Shown here in pieces: positions 45,780 to 54,116 of a stretch of 64,000 nucleotides of DNA. The position numbers and the translations under genes were made by a program. Source of the stretch: Candidatus Kouleothrix ribensis. Lineage in GTDB: Bacteria; Chloroflexota; Chloroflexia; Chloroflexales; Roseiflexaceae. The notes under the pieces are model-generated. The model had not been told where the DNA came from, made no database searches, and saw nothing but the letters and a program-made list of their open reading frames with translations. Position 1 is the stretch's first letter; every line of letters begins with the position of its first letter. Location of the stretch: NCBI GenBank assembly GCA_016722075.1, contig JADKGW010000001.1, forward strand, positions 3,720,001-3,784,000. The letters run 5' to 3'.

Positions 45780-47216
45780 CTCATCCAAAACCCACGTATC
45801 CTTGCTCCCGCCACCCTGCGACGAGTTGACCACCAGCGAGCCTTTGCGCAGCGCCACGCGTGTAAGCCCGCCCGGCACGATCGTGATCGCGCGGCCGCTC
45901 AGCACATAGGGCCGGAAGTCGATATGGCGGCCCTCGAACAGCCCTTCGACAAATGTCGGGTGCCGGCTGAGCGCCAGGGTCGGCTGAGCGATGAAGTTAC
46001 GCGGCTGCGCGCGAATGCGCTCGGCAAAGCCGGCGCGCTCGGCTGCGGTGCTGTGCGGCCCCACCAGCATGCCGTAGCCGCCCGACTCATTCACCGATTT
46101 GACTACCAGCTGGTCGAGGTTCTCGAGTATGTACGTGCGATCGGATGGCTCGTCGGCGCGGTAGGTCGGCACATTCTCGAGGATCGGCTCTTCGCTCAGG
46201 TAGTAGCGGATCATTGCTGGCACAAACGGGTAGATCGCCTTATCGTCGGCCACGCCGGTGCCGACCGCATTGGCCAGCGTGACCCGGCCAGCGCGGTATG
46301 CGTTGAACAGGCCTGCGCAGCCAAGCATCGAGTCCGATCGGAACGCCAGCGGATCGAGGAACATATCATCGATGCGCCGATAGATCACATCGACCTGCTG
46401 CAGGCCGCGGATCGTGCGCATGTAGATCCGGTTCTCGTAGGCCACCAGGTCGCGGCCTTCCACCAGCTCGACGCCCATCTGGCGCGCCAGGAACGAGTGC
46501 TCGAAGTAGGCCGAGTTGTACACGCCGGGCGTCAGCAGCACAACTTTAGGCTGGTCGACGCCGCGCGGTGCAACGTCGCGCAGGATCTCGAGCAGCGCCT
46601 GCGGGTAGTGCTCGACTGGCAGCACCCCCGAGCGCTCGAACAGACGCGGGAACGCACGCTTCATGGCCGCGCGATTCTCGAGCATATACGAAACGCCCGA
46701 TGGGCTACGGCCATTATCTTCCAGCACCAGGTAGCGGCCCAGCTGATCGCGCACCAGGTCGGTGCCGGTGATGTGGATGTACACGCCGCCGGGCGGGTCG
46801 ACGCCTACCATGAGCTCGCAAAAGCCCTGCGCGCCGAGCACCAGATCGGCCGGGATGATGCCGTCGTGCAGGATCTTCTGGGAGTGGTATACGTCGTGCA
46901 GGAACAGGTTGAGCGCGCTGACGCGCTGCTTGAGGCCGCGCTCGAGCAGCTGCCACTCGGCCTGCGGAATGATCCGCGGCACCAGGTCGAAGGGAAAGAT
47001 CCGCTCGATGCCTTCCTGCGCGCTATAGACCGTGAAGGTGATGCCCTGGTAGAGGAATGCAATATCAGCCAGCCGGATGCGGTCGTCGAAGTCGGTGCGC
47101 GAAAGCTCGGCCAGGCGCTGGTAGAGGCGATCGTAGTGTGGGTGTGGCTGGCCGGCAGCCGCGAACATCTCGTCGAAGAACCCGTCGTTGGTATACCCGT
47201 CGAACAGGGTACTCAT
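45777..47216 (-). CDS. circularly permuted ATP-grasp protein type 2
   Basis: A 479-residue protein of the DUF404/407 group: GYTNDGFFDEMFAAAGQPHP at the start, FLYQGITFTVYSAQEGIERI, IPFDLVPRIIPQAEW, YLVLEDNGRSPSGVSYMLEN, RGLQQVDVIYRRIDDMFLDP, VANAVGTGVADDKAIYPFV, YILENLDQLVVKSVNESGGY and FVALSRHPTF-type C-terminus (SLVVNSSQGGGSKDTWVLDE at the end). Predicted amide ligase that forms a peptide bond with an unknown amine. Next gene in the operon is the alpha-E protein, then a P-loop protein and a transglutaminase. The stop codon opens an octamer array. Confidence 0.93.
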   Translation of the reverse strand: MSTLFDGYTNDGFFDEMFAAAGQPHPHYDRLYQRLAELSRTDFDDRIRLADIAFLYQGITFTVYSAQEGIERIFPFDLVPRIIPQAEWQLLERGLKQRVSALNLFLHDVYHSQKILHDGIIPADLVLGAQGFCELMVGVDPPGGVYIHITGTDLVRDQLGRYLVLEDNGRSPSGVSYMLENRAAMKRAFPRLFERSGVLPVEHYPQALLEILRDVAPRGVDQPKVVLLTPGVYNSAYFEHSFLARQMGVELVEGRDLVAYENRIYMRTIRGLQQVDVIYRRIDDMFLDPLAFRSDSMLGCAGLFNAYRAGRVTLANAVGTGVADDKAIYPFVPAMIRYYLSEEPILENVPTYRADEPSDRTYILENLDQLVVKSVNESGGYGMLVGPHSTAAERAGFAERIRAQPRNFIAQPTLALSRHPTFVEGLFEGRHIDFRPYVLSGRAITIVPGGLTRVALRKGSLVVNSSQGGGSKDTWVLDE

Positions 47217-47342
47217 ACGGCTGCCCCCTGCCTTCTTGATGCGCGATTACGTCAAAGCAGGCGTCGTTGCCGTGTCGGTATCGGGCGGTATCGTCGCTGT
47301 GCCGGCGATTATACATGATACGCTGCAAGGTGGCAAGGGCGG

Positions 47343-47732
47343 CTATCGCCTGGCCGAAGATGTGCCGTTTGCCGGCAGCAGCGCGCGGATCTTGGCCAGC
47401 AGCCGCGCAAACTCGATCGGCTTGGTCTCGTACTCATTACAGCCCACTGCAAAACAGCGCTCGCGATCTTCGGTCAGCGCATAGGCGGTGAGCGCGATCA
47501 CCGGGATGAGCCGGGTCTCTGGCTTGGCCTTGATCCGCTGGGTGGCCTGCCAGCCGTTGAGCACCGGCAGGCCCATATCCATCAAGATCAGGTCGGGGCG
47601 TTCGGAGAAGGCCAGCGACACTGCCTGCGCGCCATCGCTGGCTGTAATCACCTGGTATCCCGATATCTTGAGCATGCGCTCAATCATATCGCGGATCATG
47701 GCCTCATCCTCGACTACTAAAATTGTCGACAT
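47343..47732 (-). CDS. single-domain response regulator
   Basis: A 129-residue CheY-like receiver: STILVVEDEAMIRDMIERML (acidic pair), phospho-acceptor Asp in LILMDMGLPVLNGW, VIALTAYALTED and final Lys in EYETKPIEF. Ends with a short Ser/Arg tail and has no output domain. ATG at 47730-47732 follows GGGGGAAG. 127 bases upstream of the ATP-grasp gene, which could be regulated with it, but no direct evidence. Confidence 0.9.
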   Translation of the reverse strand: MSTILVVEDEAMIRDMIERMLKISGYQVITASDGAQAVSLAFSERPDLILMDMGLPVLNGWQATQRIKAKPETRLIPVIALTAYALTEDRERCFAVGCNEYETKPIEFARLLAKIRALLPANGTSSARR

Positions 47733-47883
47733 AGCTTCCCCCTGCGCCACATGCATCCAGGAATGTAACGCCGCATGTTCAACTAAGAAACCTTTTCGAT
47801 CGAGAATTTTTTAAATGAGAAGTTCTTTGTTTTGAAGCCATCCCAAATGTTGGCCCGCTATGCGCAAGCTATCAGCGCTTCGA

Positions 47884-49095
47884 TCAGCGCGGCATGATCC
47901 GGCCGACCACGAATTTCAGGTAACGACCCTCGGGAAAGCCGGCCGGCACAGGGTGGTCGATCGGCTGGCCGGCCTCATGAATGATCTGGCACTCCCGCTC
48001 GGCTGCGGCGGCCGCAGCTGCGAGCATGGCCTTAAACGCCTCGGGCCCGACCTGGCTGGTGCAGCTGGCACTGGCCAGCAGGCCGCCCGGCACCAGGCAG
48101 CGCATGGCCAGCGCGTTGAGCCCGGTGTAGGCGCGCAGCGCGGCAAACCGGTTCAGCTTGCGCTTGGCGAAGCTGGGTGGGTCGAGCACCAGTAAGTCGA
48201 AACGCTCGCCCGCATTGGCATAGCGCTCGAGCAGATCGAAGCAGTCGGCAGTGACGAAGCTGTGGCGGGCAGGATCATAGCCGTTCAGCACAAGGTTAGC
48301 GGCGGTAGCCTCGGCCAGGCCCTTGCCGATGTCGCAGCTGATCACTGTGCTGGCGCCACCGCGCAGCGCATAGAGCGAGAACGCGCCGCTGTAGGCAAAG
48401 CAGTTGAGCACGCGGCGCCCATGGCTGAGCTGCTCGACAAAGCGCCGGTTCTCGCGATGGTCGAGAAATAGCCCGGTCTTCTGGCCGGCATGCAGGTCGG
48501 CATAGAATTGCACGCCGTGCTCGCGCACGACCAGCGGCTTCGGTGGGTCGCTGCCCCAAACCAGCGCCGAACGGCGGATCACCGCCGGCTCGTCTGCGTC
48601 GCGCTCGGCGGCCGGCTCATCCAGATCGGCCGCTCGCTCGCGCAGCACGATCCCGCGCAGTGGAGTGGTTGCGCGCAGCGCGTCGGCCAGCCAGCCGACC
48701 AGCTCGTCGGCACCGCGCATGTACACCTGCAGCACCACGTAATCGCCGTAGATATCGGCGGTAAGGCCGGGCAGCCGATCGCCCTCGCCAAAGATCCAGC
48801 GGTAGGCCGTGCAGCCGGCCGCGCGCAGCGGGGCGCGCAGATCCCACGCGGCCCGCACCTGCTGATGCAGCCAGGCCGCATCAGGGATTTGCCGCGTGCT
48901 GAACACGCGCACTGCGATCGGGCGATCGGCCTCCCACAGCCCATAGCCAGCCCAGCCGCCGCAGGACACGCGCACCCACGTGCCCGAGGGCAGCTTGATC
49001 TGCGCAGGCACATGGGTGCGGTACACCCAGGGATGGCCTTGCGCAAGGCGATCCTTGAGGTGTGAAGGTAGCGTGATCTCGGGCAGCCTGGCCAT
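47884..49095 (-). CDS. class I SAM-dependent rRNA methyltransferase (RlmI/RlmK-like)
   Basis: A 403-residue enzyme with an N-terminal PUA domain (LKDRLAQGHPWVYRTHVPAQ) and a C-terminal SAM domain: GVQFYADLHAGQKTGLFLDH, VLNCFAYSGAFSLYALRG, DLLVLDPPSFAK (the DPPxF motif) and SASCTSQVG. This is the RlmI group of 23S rRNA cytosine-5 methyltransferases. ATG at 49093-49095. No oddity. Confidence 0.92.
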   Translation of the reverse strand: MARLPEITLPSHLKDRLAQGHPWVYRTHVPAQIKLPSGTWVRVSCGGWAGYGLWEADRPIAVRVFSTRQIPDAAWLHQQVRAAWDLRAPLRAAGCTAYRWIFGEGDRLPGLTADIYGDYVVLQVYMRGADELVGWLADALRATTPLRGIVLRERAADLDEPAAERDADEPAVIRRSALVWGSDPPKPLVVREHGVQFYADLHAGQKTGLFLDHRENRRFVEQLSHGRRVLNCFAYSGAFSLYALRGGASTVISCDIGKGLAEATAANLVLNGYDPARHSFVTADCFDLLERYANAGERFDLLVLDPPSFAKRKLNRFAALRAYTGLNALAMRCLVPGGLLASASCTSQVGPEAFKAMLAAAAAAAERECQIIHEAGQPIDHPVPAGFPEGRYLKFVVGRIMPR

Positions 49096-49305
49096 ACTAC
49101 AACGCTTGCTCGCCAGAGCGATACGGTGGCTCGATTGAGATTTGCAGGTCAGCAGATTGTAGCGCACAGCGACAAGCCAGGCAAGTACATAGCCGTACGA
49201 GGATTATGCGATATTTATACTCCCGAACTATCTGCCGCAGCCGGCTTGGCCATGCCGGCCGCAGGATCCATCCGCAGCCCGCCGCGCGGCGCCGGCAAAT
49301 CGTGG

Positions 49306-49311
49306 TACACT
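49306..49311 (+). promoter_or_regulatory. -10 box TACACT before the M32 gene
   Basis: GTGGTACACTATCG, 30 bases before the GTG start. Same sequence as the divergent boxes at 37660-37720. Confidence 0.5.
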
Positions 49312-49341
49312 ATCGCAAACGTATATGAATCGGAGGCCTTT

Positions 49342-50847
49342 GTGGATGCAAAGTTCAACGAGCTTACGGCGCGGCTAGGCGAGATCAACGACCTTGAGGC
49401 GGCAGCAGCGCTATTGAATTGGGATCAGACGACCTATATGCCGCCACGCGGCGGCGCTGCGCGCGGCCGGCAGCTCGCGACGCTGGGCCGCCTGGCGCAC
49501 GAGCAATTTACCGACTCGACGATCGGCACGTTGCTCGACGACCTGCGGCCTTACGAGCAGAGCCTGCCGTACGAATCGTTCGCCGCCAGCCTGATCCGCG
49601 TGGCCCGGCGCGACTACGAGCGGGCGATCAGGGTGCCGTCGGCATTCATGGCCGAGCTATACACCCACATGGCTGCATCGTACGAGGCATGGACGCGCGC
49701 CCGACCCACGAATGACTTCGCGGCAGTGGCGCCAATGCTCGAGCGCACGCTCGAGCTGAGCCAGCGCTACGCCGAGTTCTTCCCTGGCTACGAGCATATT
49801 GCCGACCCGCTGATCGACGCGTCGGACTACGGCATGAAGGCTGCGACGGTGCGCGAGCTGTTTGCCGCGCTGCGTCGCCAGCTGCTCCCGATCGTGCAGG
49901 CGATCGGTGCGCAGCCACCCGCCGACGACGCATGCTTGAAGCAGCACTACCCCGAAGAGCAGCAGCTGGCGTTTGGCCTCGAGGTGGCCAGGCGCTATGG
50001 CTATGATCTCAGCCGCGGCCGGCAAGACAAGACACACCACCCGTTCATGACCAAGTTCTCGATCGGCGACGTGCGGATCACCACCCGCGCGAACCAGCAC
50101 GACCTGAGCGAGGCGCTGTTCAGCACCCTGCACGAGGCCGGCCACGCCCTGTACGAGCAGGGCGTCGACCCGGCGCTCGAGGGCACGCCACTGGCCAGCG
50201 GCACCTCGGCCGGCGTCCACGAGAGCCAGTCGCGCCTGTGGGAGAATATCGTCGGGCGTAGCCGTGGCTTCTGGCAGCACTTCTACCCGCGCCTACAGCA
50301 GGCCTTCCCGTCCCAGCTTGGCGCGGTCGAACTCGACACATTCTACCGCGCGATCAATAAGGTTCAGCGCTCGCTCATCCGCACCGATGCCGACGAGGTG
50401 ACTTATAACTTGCACGTGATGCTGCGCTTCGACTTCGAGCTGGCGCTGCTGGAGGGTTCGATGGCGGTGCGCGACCTGCCCGACGCCTGGCACGAGCGCA
50501 TGGAGTCGGATCTGGGCGTCGCGCCGCCAGATAATCGCGACGGCGTGCTACAGGATGTCCACTGGTATAGCGGCCCGATCGGCGGGGCGTTCCAGGGCTA
50601 CACCATCGGCAATGTGCTGAGCGCGCAATTCTACGATGCAGCCACGCGCGCCCACCCATCCATCCCCACCGAGATCGCGGCGGGCGAGTTCGGCACGCTG
50701 CACAGCTGGCTGAAAGACAATATCTACCGCCACGGCCGCACCTTCACCGCGCCCGAGCTCGTGCAGCGTGTCACCGGCAGCCCGCTGAGCTTCGAGCCGT
50801 ACATTCGCTACCTGCGCAACAAGTTCGGCGAGCTGTATAGCCTCTAG
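49342..50847 (+). CDS. carboxypeptidase Taq (M32 metallopeptidase)
   Basis: A 501-residue zinc metallocarboxypeptidase that removes C-terminal residues from peptides. Zinc ligands in LFSTLHEAGHALYEQGVDPA (HEXXH) and the downstream HESQSRLWENIVGRS with the third ligand Glu; further M32 landmarks are TRANQHDLSEALFSTL and GNVLSAQFYDAA. The GTG at 49342-49344 follows GGAGG by six bases and is preferred to the far upstream in-frame starts. Followed by an intrinsic terminator. Confidence 0.95.
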   Translation: MDAKFNELTARLGEINDLEAAAALLNWDQTTYMPPRGGAARGRQLATLGRLAHEQFTDSTIGTLLDDLRPYEQSLPYESFAASLIRVARRDYERAIRVPSAFMAELYTHMAASYEAWTRARPTNDFAAVAPMLERTLELSQRYAEFFPGYEHIADPLIDASDYGMKAATVRELFAALRRQLLPIVQAIGAQPPADDACLKQHYPEEQQLAFGLEVARRYGYDLSRGRQDKTHHPFMTKFSIGDVRITTRANQHDLSEALFSTLHEAGHALYEQGVDPALEGTPLASGTSAGVHESQSRLWENIVGRSRGFWQHFYPRLQQAFPSQLGAVELDTFYRAINKVQRSLIRTDADEVTYNLHVMLRFDFELALLEGSMAVRDLPDAWHERMESDLGVAPPDNRDGVLQDVHWYSGPIGGAFQGYTIGNVLSAQFYDAATRAHPSIPTEIAAGEFGTLHSWLKDNIYRHGRTFTAPELVQRVTGSPLSFEPYIRYLRNKFGELYSL

Positions 50848-50888
50848 GCGCGGCCTGAAGGGACGCAGCCCCTCCAGGCCGCGCTTTT
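50848..50888 (+). terminator. intrinsic terminator after the M32 gene
   Basis: GCGCGGCCTG pairs with CAGGCCGCGC with AAGGG/CCCCT inside the loop, followed by TTTTA; begins right after the stop codon. Confidence 0.7.
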
Positions 50889-50928
50889 ACCGGCACGGAT
50901 CGCGGTAGCCCGCGTTGCGCGCTCGTTC

Positions 50929-51027
50929 GCCTGCGGCAGCATGGTACTCGACTATCTTCTTGTGCTCCAAAGTTGGCGCGGAGCGCCAACTTTGGAGCAC
51001 CGTAATCGAGAAGTACCGCTCTGCGGA
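50929..51027. repeat. MITE-like palindromic repeat, copy 4 (most complete)
   Basis: Ends GCCTGCGGCAGCATGGTACT and AGTACCGCTCTGCGGA are inverted. Inside is an 18-bp perfect hairpin, 50962-50979 with 50983-51000, separated by three bases. Lies between a plus-strand gene and a minus-strand gene, both ending here. The closest match to a full palindrome of the family. Confidence 0.75.
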
Positions 51028-51058
51028 TGGCCCAAAAAACGCCGACTGCGTAAGTCTA

Positions 51059-51496
51059 TTACTGAAACAGCAGCGTGCCGGCCGGCGAGCTCAGCTCGAG
51101 CTGATTGCCGCTCACGCGGTAGATCAGCTGGCCTTGCAGTATGTTCAGCACCGCCTGCTCCTGCTGATTCAAGGCCGGGTCGGTGCTGGCCATCATGGTC
51201 GAGGCGATCCCCGAGAGCGTGACGCTGCCGGCGCTGGCGCGGTAGCTGCCGCCGAACTGGTTTACGCCGCTATTGCCGCCGACCTTGCCGTCCTTAAACG
51301 TGAGCGTGACACGACTGCCGGGCGCGGGCGGCTGGCTGTTGAGTGCCGTGAGCTGCCAGGTTTTGCCCTCGAGCTCGGCTGCGGCCGCACCCGGCAGCCT
51401 GGGCGCAAGTAGCCAGTAGCCCAACCCCAACAGGATTACTATCGCAAGTGCCGCAACAATAGCGCGCTGGCTACCAGCGCTTAATGCCTTCCGCAC
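51059..51496 (-). CDS. META domain protein (HslJ-like), membrane-anchored
   Basis: A 145-residue protein. Residues 12-34 are a membrane anchor or signal (AIVAALAIVILLGLGYWLL). The rest is a META/HslJ fold: LEGKTWQLTALNSQPP, VTLTFKDGKVGGNSGVNQFG, GSYRASAGSVTLSGIASTMM and YRVSGNQLELSSPAG. Proteins of this family sit in the envelope and are linked to heat or drug resistance, but the mechanism is not known. No lipobox. Confidence 0.88.
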   Translation of the reverse strand: MRKALSAGSQRAIVAALAIVILLGLGYWLLAPRLPGAAAAELEGKTWQLTALNSQPPAPGSRVTLTFKDGKVGGNSGVNQFGGSYRASAGSVTLSGIASTMMASTDPALNQQEQAVLNILQGQLIYRVSGNQLELSSPAGTLLFQ

Positions 51497-51618
51497 AATC
51501 GGCCTCCTTCCCCGCTGCCACTACGACTGCAGCGACGCTATGGTTTATGCAGAGACGCCTGCCGGTGGCGAAAGGTTCCAGCTCAAGGCCCCTGCGATTG
51601 GCGGCGCCGAACTATTGG

Positions 51619-51650
51619 CGTGCTGGTGCTGGCCACCGCACCAGCACGCC
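51619..51650 (-). terminator. hairpin after leuS
   Basis: GCGTGCTGGTGC pairs exactly with GCACCAGCACGC around an 8-base loop, 38 bases after the leuS stop on the minus strand. No T run; weak as an intrinsic terminator. Confidence 0.4.
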
Positions 51651-51687
51651 CGCACTAGCCCTCCCGCAGTGGGCCAGGTAGGCCGGC

Positions 51688-53574
51688 CTATCCGCCCACG
51701 ATCAGGTTAACAATGCGCCCCGGCACGTACACCACCCGCCGGATGGCCGAGCCGTTCACGCAGCGCTCGACCGCCTCGACCTGGCGTGCAGCCGCGACGG
51801 CCGCCGCCTGACTCGCGCCAGGCGGCAGGTCGATCGTGCCACGCACGCGGCCGTTGACCTGGACGGCGATCGTCTCGGCTGGGCGCACCAGCAGCGTGGG
51901 ATCGGCCGCCGGCCAGGCCTGCTGGTGGATGGAGTACGGCTTGCCAATGCGCTCCCACAGCTCCTCGGCGATATGCGGCGCAAACGGTGCCAGCAGCAGC
52001 AGCAGGCCCTCGGCCTCTTCCACGAATAGCTCGCCGCGCCGCTGGATGCCCCCAACATACGCCATCAACGTCGCAAGCGCGGTGTTATACCCCAGCTCGC
52101 GGATGTCGGCCGTTACGCTGTGGATCGCCTGGTGCAGCCGGCGGCGCTCAGGCTCGGGCGGCGCGGCCGGGTTCAGGCGGCCGGCGTTGCGCAGCACCAG
52201 CTGCCACACCCGGCCCAGGAAGCGCCTGACGCCGGCGATACCGCGGTCGCTGAAATCGCCGCCCTGGGTGTATGGCCCCATGAACATCAGGTAGGCGCGC
52301 ACTGTGTCGGCGCCCCAGGCCTCGATATACTGGTCGGGGTTGACGACGTTCCCACGCGATTTGCTGATCTTCGCGCCGTTCCTGGTGATCATGCCGTGCG
52401 CCCGGAAGCGCTTGAATGGCTCGTCGAACGGCAGGTAGCCCATGTCGTGCAGGGCCATGGTGATGAAGCGGGTGTACATCAGGTGCAGCACCGCGTGCTC
52501 GCGGCCGCCGATATACATATCGACCGGCAGCCACTTCGCGGTCAGCTCGGCGTCGAACGGCCGGTCGCCAAACTGCGTCGACGGGTAGCGCAAGAAGTAC
52601 CAGGCGCTGTCCAGAAAGTTGTCCGACACGTCGGTCTCGCGCCGGGCCGGGCCACCGCAGCGTGGGCAGGCCGTAGCCACGAACGCCGGGATGGCTGCCA
52701 GCGGCGAGGAGCCAATGCCGGTGGGCTTCCAGTGCTCGGCGTCGGGCAGCAGCACCGGCAGCTGGTCTTCGGGCACCGGCACCGTGCCGCAGCTGTCGCA
52801 GTAGACAATCGGGATGGGCGGCCCCCAGTAGCGCTGCCGCGAGATCAGCCAGTCGCGCAGGTGGTAGCGCAGCGCGCCGTCGGGCCCAACTTCACGCCCG
52901 ATCCAGTTGCGCTGCGCCGTCTTCACCGCCTCCGACCAGTCCAGGTGATCCAGGTTAGCCAGCAGGCGCTCGGCGTAGTCGGTAATCTTGAAGAACCACT
53001 GCTCCAGCTCGCGCTGCTCGGCCGGCGTATCGCAGCGCTCGCACAGCCCGTCGATCACCTGCTCGTTCGCCAGCACGGTCTTGCAGCTCGGGCACCAGTT
53101 GACGGTGGCGCGCTTGCGTTCGGCCAGCCCGGCCTTGAACAGCTTGACGAAGATCCACTGCGTCCAGCGGTAGTAGCGCGGGTCGGTCGTGTCGATCTCG
53201 TGCGACCAGGCGTAGCGGTTGCCGCTCAGCTTCAGCTGGGTCTCGCGGAAGCGTGCGACATTCTGAGCAGTCAGGATCTTCGGGTTGACGCCCTGCTTGA
53301 TCGCGTAGTTCTCGCTGTGGATGCCGAAGGCGTCGAAGCCGATCGGCTCGAACACGTCGTGGCCGTTCATGGCCATGAAGCGCCCGTGAATGTCTGCACC
53401 CACGAAGGCAAACAGGTTGCCGATGTGCAAGCCTGCGGCCGACGGGTACGGGAACATCATCAGGTTGTAGTAGGGCCTGGGCGCGCGCTGGATGTCTGGC
53501 TCGTAAATACCAGTGCGAAACCACACGCCCTGCCAGCGTTGTTCAACGGCGTGCGGGTTGTACTCTTGTGTCAT
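51688..53574 (-). CDS. leuS: leucyl-tRNA synthetase lacking the CP1 editing domain
   Basis: A 628-residue class I synthetase that attaches leucine to tRNA-Leu. ATP-site motif GLHIGNLFAFVGADIHGRF (50-53 HIGN for HIGH) and AKISKSRGNVVNPDQYIEAW (KISKS, 402-406 for KMSKS), EPIGFDAFGIHSENYAIKQG, zinc-type pairs CPSC (161-164) with CERC (178-181) and CDSC (259-262) with CPRC (303-306), and the LeuRS-specific C-terminus. Normal enzymes insert about 190 residues of editing domain between NWIGR and RLRDWxxSRQRYWG; here NWIGREV passes straight to YHLRDWLISRQRYWG (225-250) through about eight residues. ATG 53572-53574. Leader region upstream is unusual. Confidence 0.95.
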   Translation of the reverse strand: MTQEYNPHAVEQRWQGVWFRTGIYEPDIQRAPRPYYNLMMFPYPSAAGLHIGNLFAFVGADIHGRFMAMNGHDVFEPIGFDAFGIHSENYAIKQGVNPKILTAQNVARFRETQLKLSGNRYAWSHEIDTTDPRYYRWTQWIFVKLFKAGLAERKRATVNWCPSCKTVLANEQVIDGLCERCDTPAEQRELEQWFFKITDYAERLLANLDHLDWSEAVKTAQRNWIGREVGPDGALRYHLRDWLISRQRYWGPPIPIVYCDSCGTVPVPEDQLPVLLPDAEHWKPTGIGSSPLAAIPAFVATACPRCGGPARRETDVSDNFLDSAWYFLRYPSTQFGDRPFDAELTAKWLPVDMYIGGREHAVLHLMYTRFITMALHDMGYLPFDEPFKRFRAHGMITRNGAKISKSRGNVVNPDQYIEAWGADTVRAYLMFMGPYTQGGDFSDRGIAGVRRFLGRVWQLVLRNAGRLNPAAPPEPERRRLHQAIHSVTADIRELGYNTALATLMAYVGGIQRRGELFVEEAEGLLLLLAPFAPHIAEELWERIGKPYSIHQQAWPAADPTLLVRPAETIAVQVNGRVRGTIDLPPGASQAAAVAAARQVEAVERCVNGSAIRRVVYVPGRIVNLIVGG

Positions 53575-53689
53575 AGCTATGCTCCCTTGGTGGCGAAATG
53601 GCAACGACCAGCGGGTGGATGTTGGCCATCAGCCGCAGCAGGCGGTGCGCGCCCGCGAGAAGGGAGCGGGATTCTTTCTTAGTACGCAT
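53543..53689 (-). CDS. possible upstream ORF overlapping the leuS start
   Basis: 48 codons from ATG 53687-53689, with AGGAGA eight bases upstream, ending at TGA 53543-53545, 32 bases inside leuS in another frame. Six of residues 10-27 are Leu (SRSLLAGAHRLLRLMANIHP). Could be a leader that couples to leuS, or chance; no homology seen. Confidence 0.4.
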   Translation of the reverse strand: MRTKKESRSLLAGAHRLLRLMANIHPLVVAISPPREHSYDTRVQPARR

Positions 53690-53738
53690 GGCGTTGTTCT
53701 CCTGTTATGTTTATAGCGCTTTCGCGGCCGGCGTTTCT

Positions 53739-53830
53739 GCCCTCGGCAGAGCGGTACGTTCCTTTTGAGCGGGTACGATTTGCGTGCTTCGTGCGAAAAT
53801 CGCACACAACACAGAACCATGCTGCCGCAG
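53739..53830. repeat. MITE-like palindromic repeat, copy 5, inside the leuS leader
   Basis: Starts with CCCTCGGCAGAGCGGTACGT and ends with ACCATGCTGCCGCAG, preceded by CGGCCGGCGTTT as in copies 1 and 2. An inner hairpin TACGATTTGCGTG/TGCGAAAATCGCA. It lies between the attenuator at 53871 and leuS. Confidence 0.65.
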
Positions 53831-53870
53831 ACACAATCAGGCGGAAACGGCACACCGCGCCGCAGGCAAC

Positions 53871-53895
53871 AAAAAACCTTCCCCAGGCGGGAAGG
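53871..53895 (-). terminator. intrinsic terminator in the leuS leader
   Basis: On the minus strand CCTTCCC, loop GCCTG, GGGAAGG, then TTTTTTG: a perfect 7-bp stem and six T. It lies about 300 bases before the leuS ATG and after the leader peptide, so it acts before the gene rather than after it. Confidence 0.8.
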
Positions 53896-53942
53896 CTGTT
53901 CGATATGCCCATTGCTTGAGCAAACCAGTTCGCATCAGCGAA

Positions 53943-54032
53943 TCACGTGCGCAGCCTCCCAACGCCGATTGGCCCTCCTGGGTCGAGCAGGGCGAGCGGC
54001 AGGTCGCCGAGGATGTTCCGATCGATCGTCAT
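53943..54032 (-). CDS. leucine-rich leader peptide, 29 aa
   Basis: ATG 54030-54032 after GGAG, stop TGA 53943-53945. The peptide starts MTIDRNILGDLPLALLDPGG: Leu at 8, 11, 13, 15 and 16, plus 27. It is followed by a short hairpin (TTGCTCAAGCAA) and then the terminator. This is the layout of classical leader-peptide attenuation. Translation is inferred, not shown. Confidence 0.6.
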   Translation of the reverse strand: MTIDRNILGDLPLALLDPGGPIGVGRLRT

Positions 54033-54065
54033 AGCAACAAGCTCCGTCAGTTAGTCCTTGCCAGC

Positions 54066-54071
54066 ATTCTA
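54066..54071 (-). promoter_or_regulatory. -10 box TAGAAT for the leuS leader
   Basis: On the minus strand GCTAGAATGCTGG, with TTGCCG 18 bases upstream (54090-54095). About 35 bases before the leader peptide ATG. Confidence 0.45.
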
Positions 54072-54116
54072 GCACACACAGCGCGGGCGCGGCAATCGGC
54101 CATTGGGCCGAGCCGC

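Noticed and set aside
45432..47318. Plus-strand 628-residue open frame antisense to the ATP-grasp gene
   Set aside because: Its first part is simple-sequence translation of the octamer array and the rest is the complement of a well-supported gene.
53840..54060. T-box riboswitch upstream of leuS
   Set aside because: No T-box motif (TGGNACCGCG) or specifier loop is seen; a leader peptide explains the region better.
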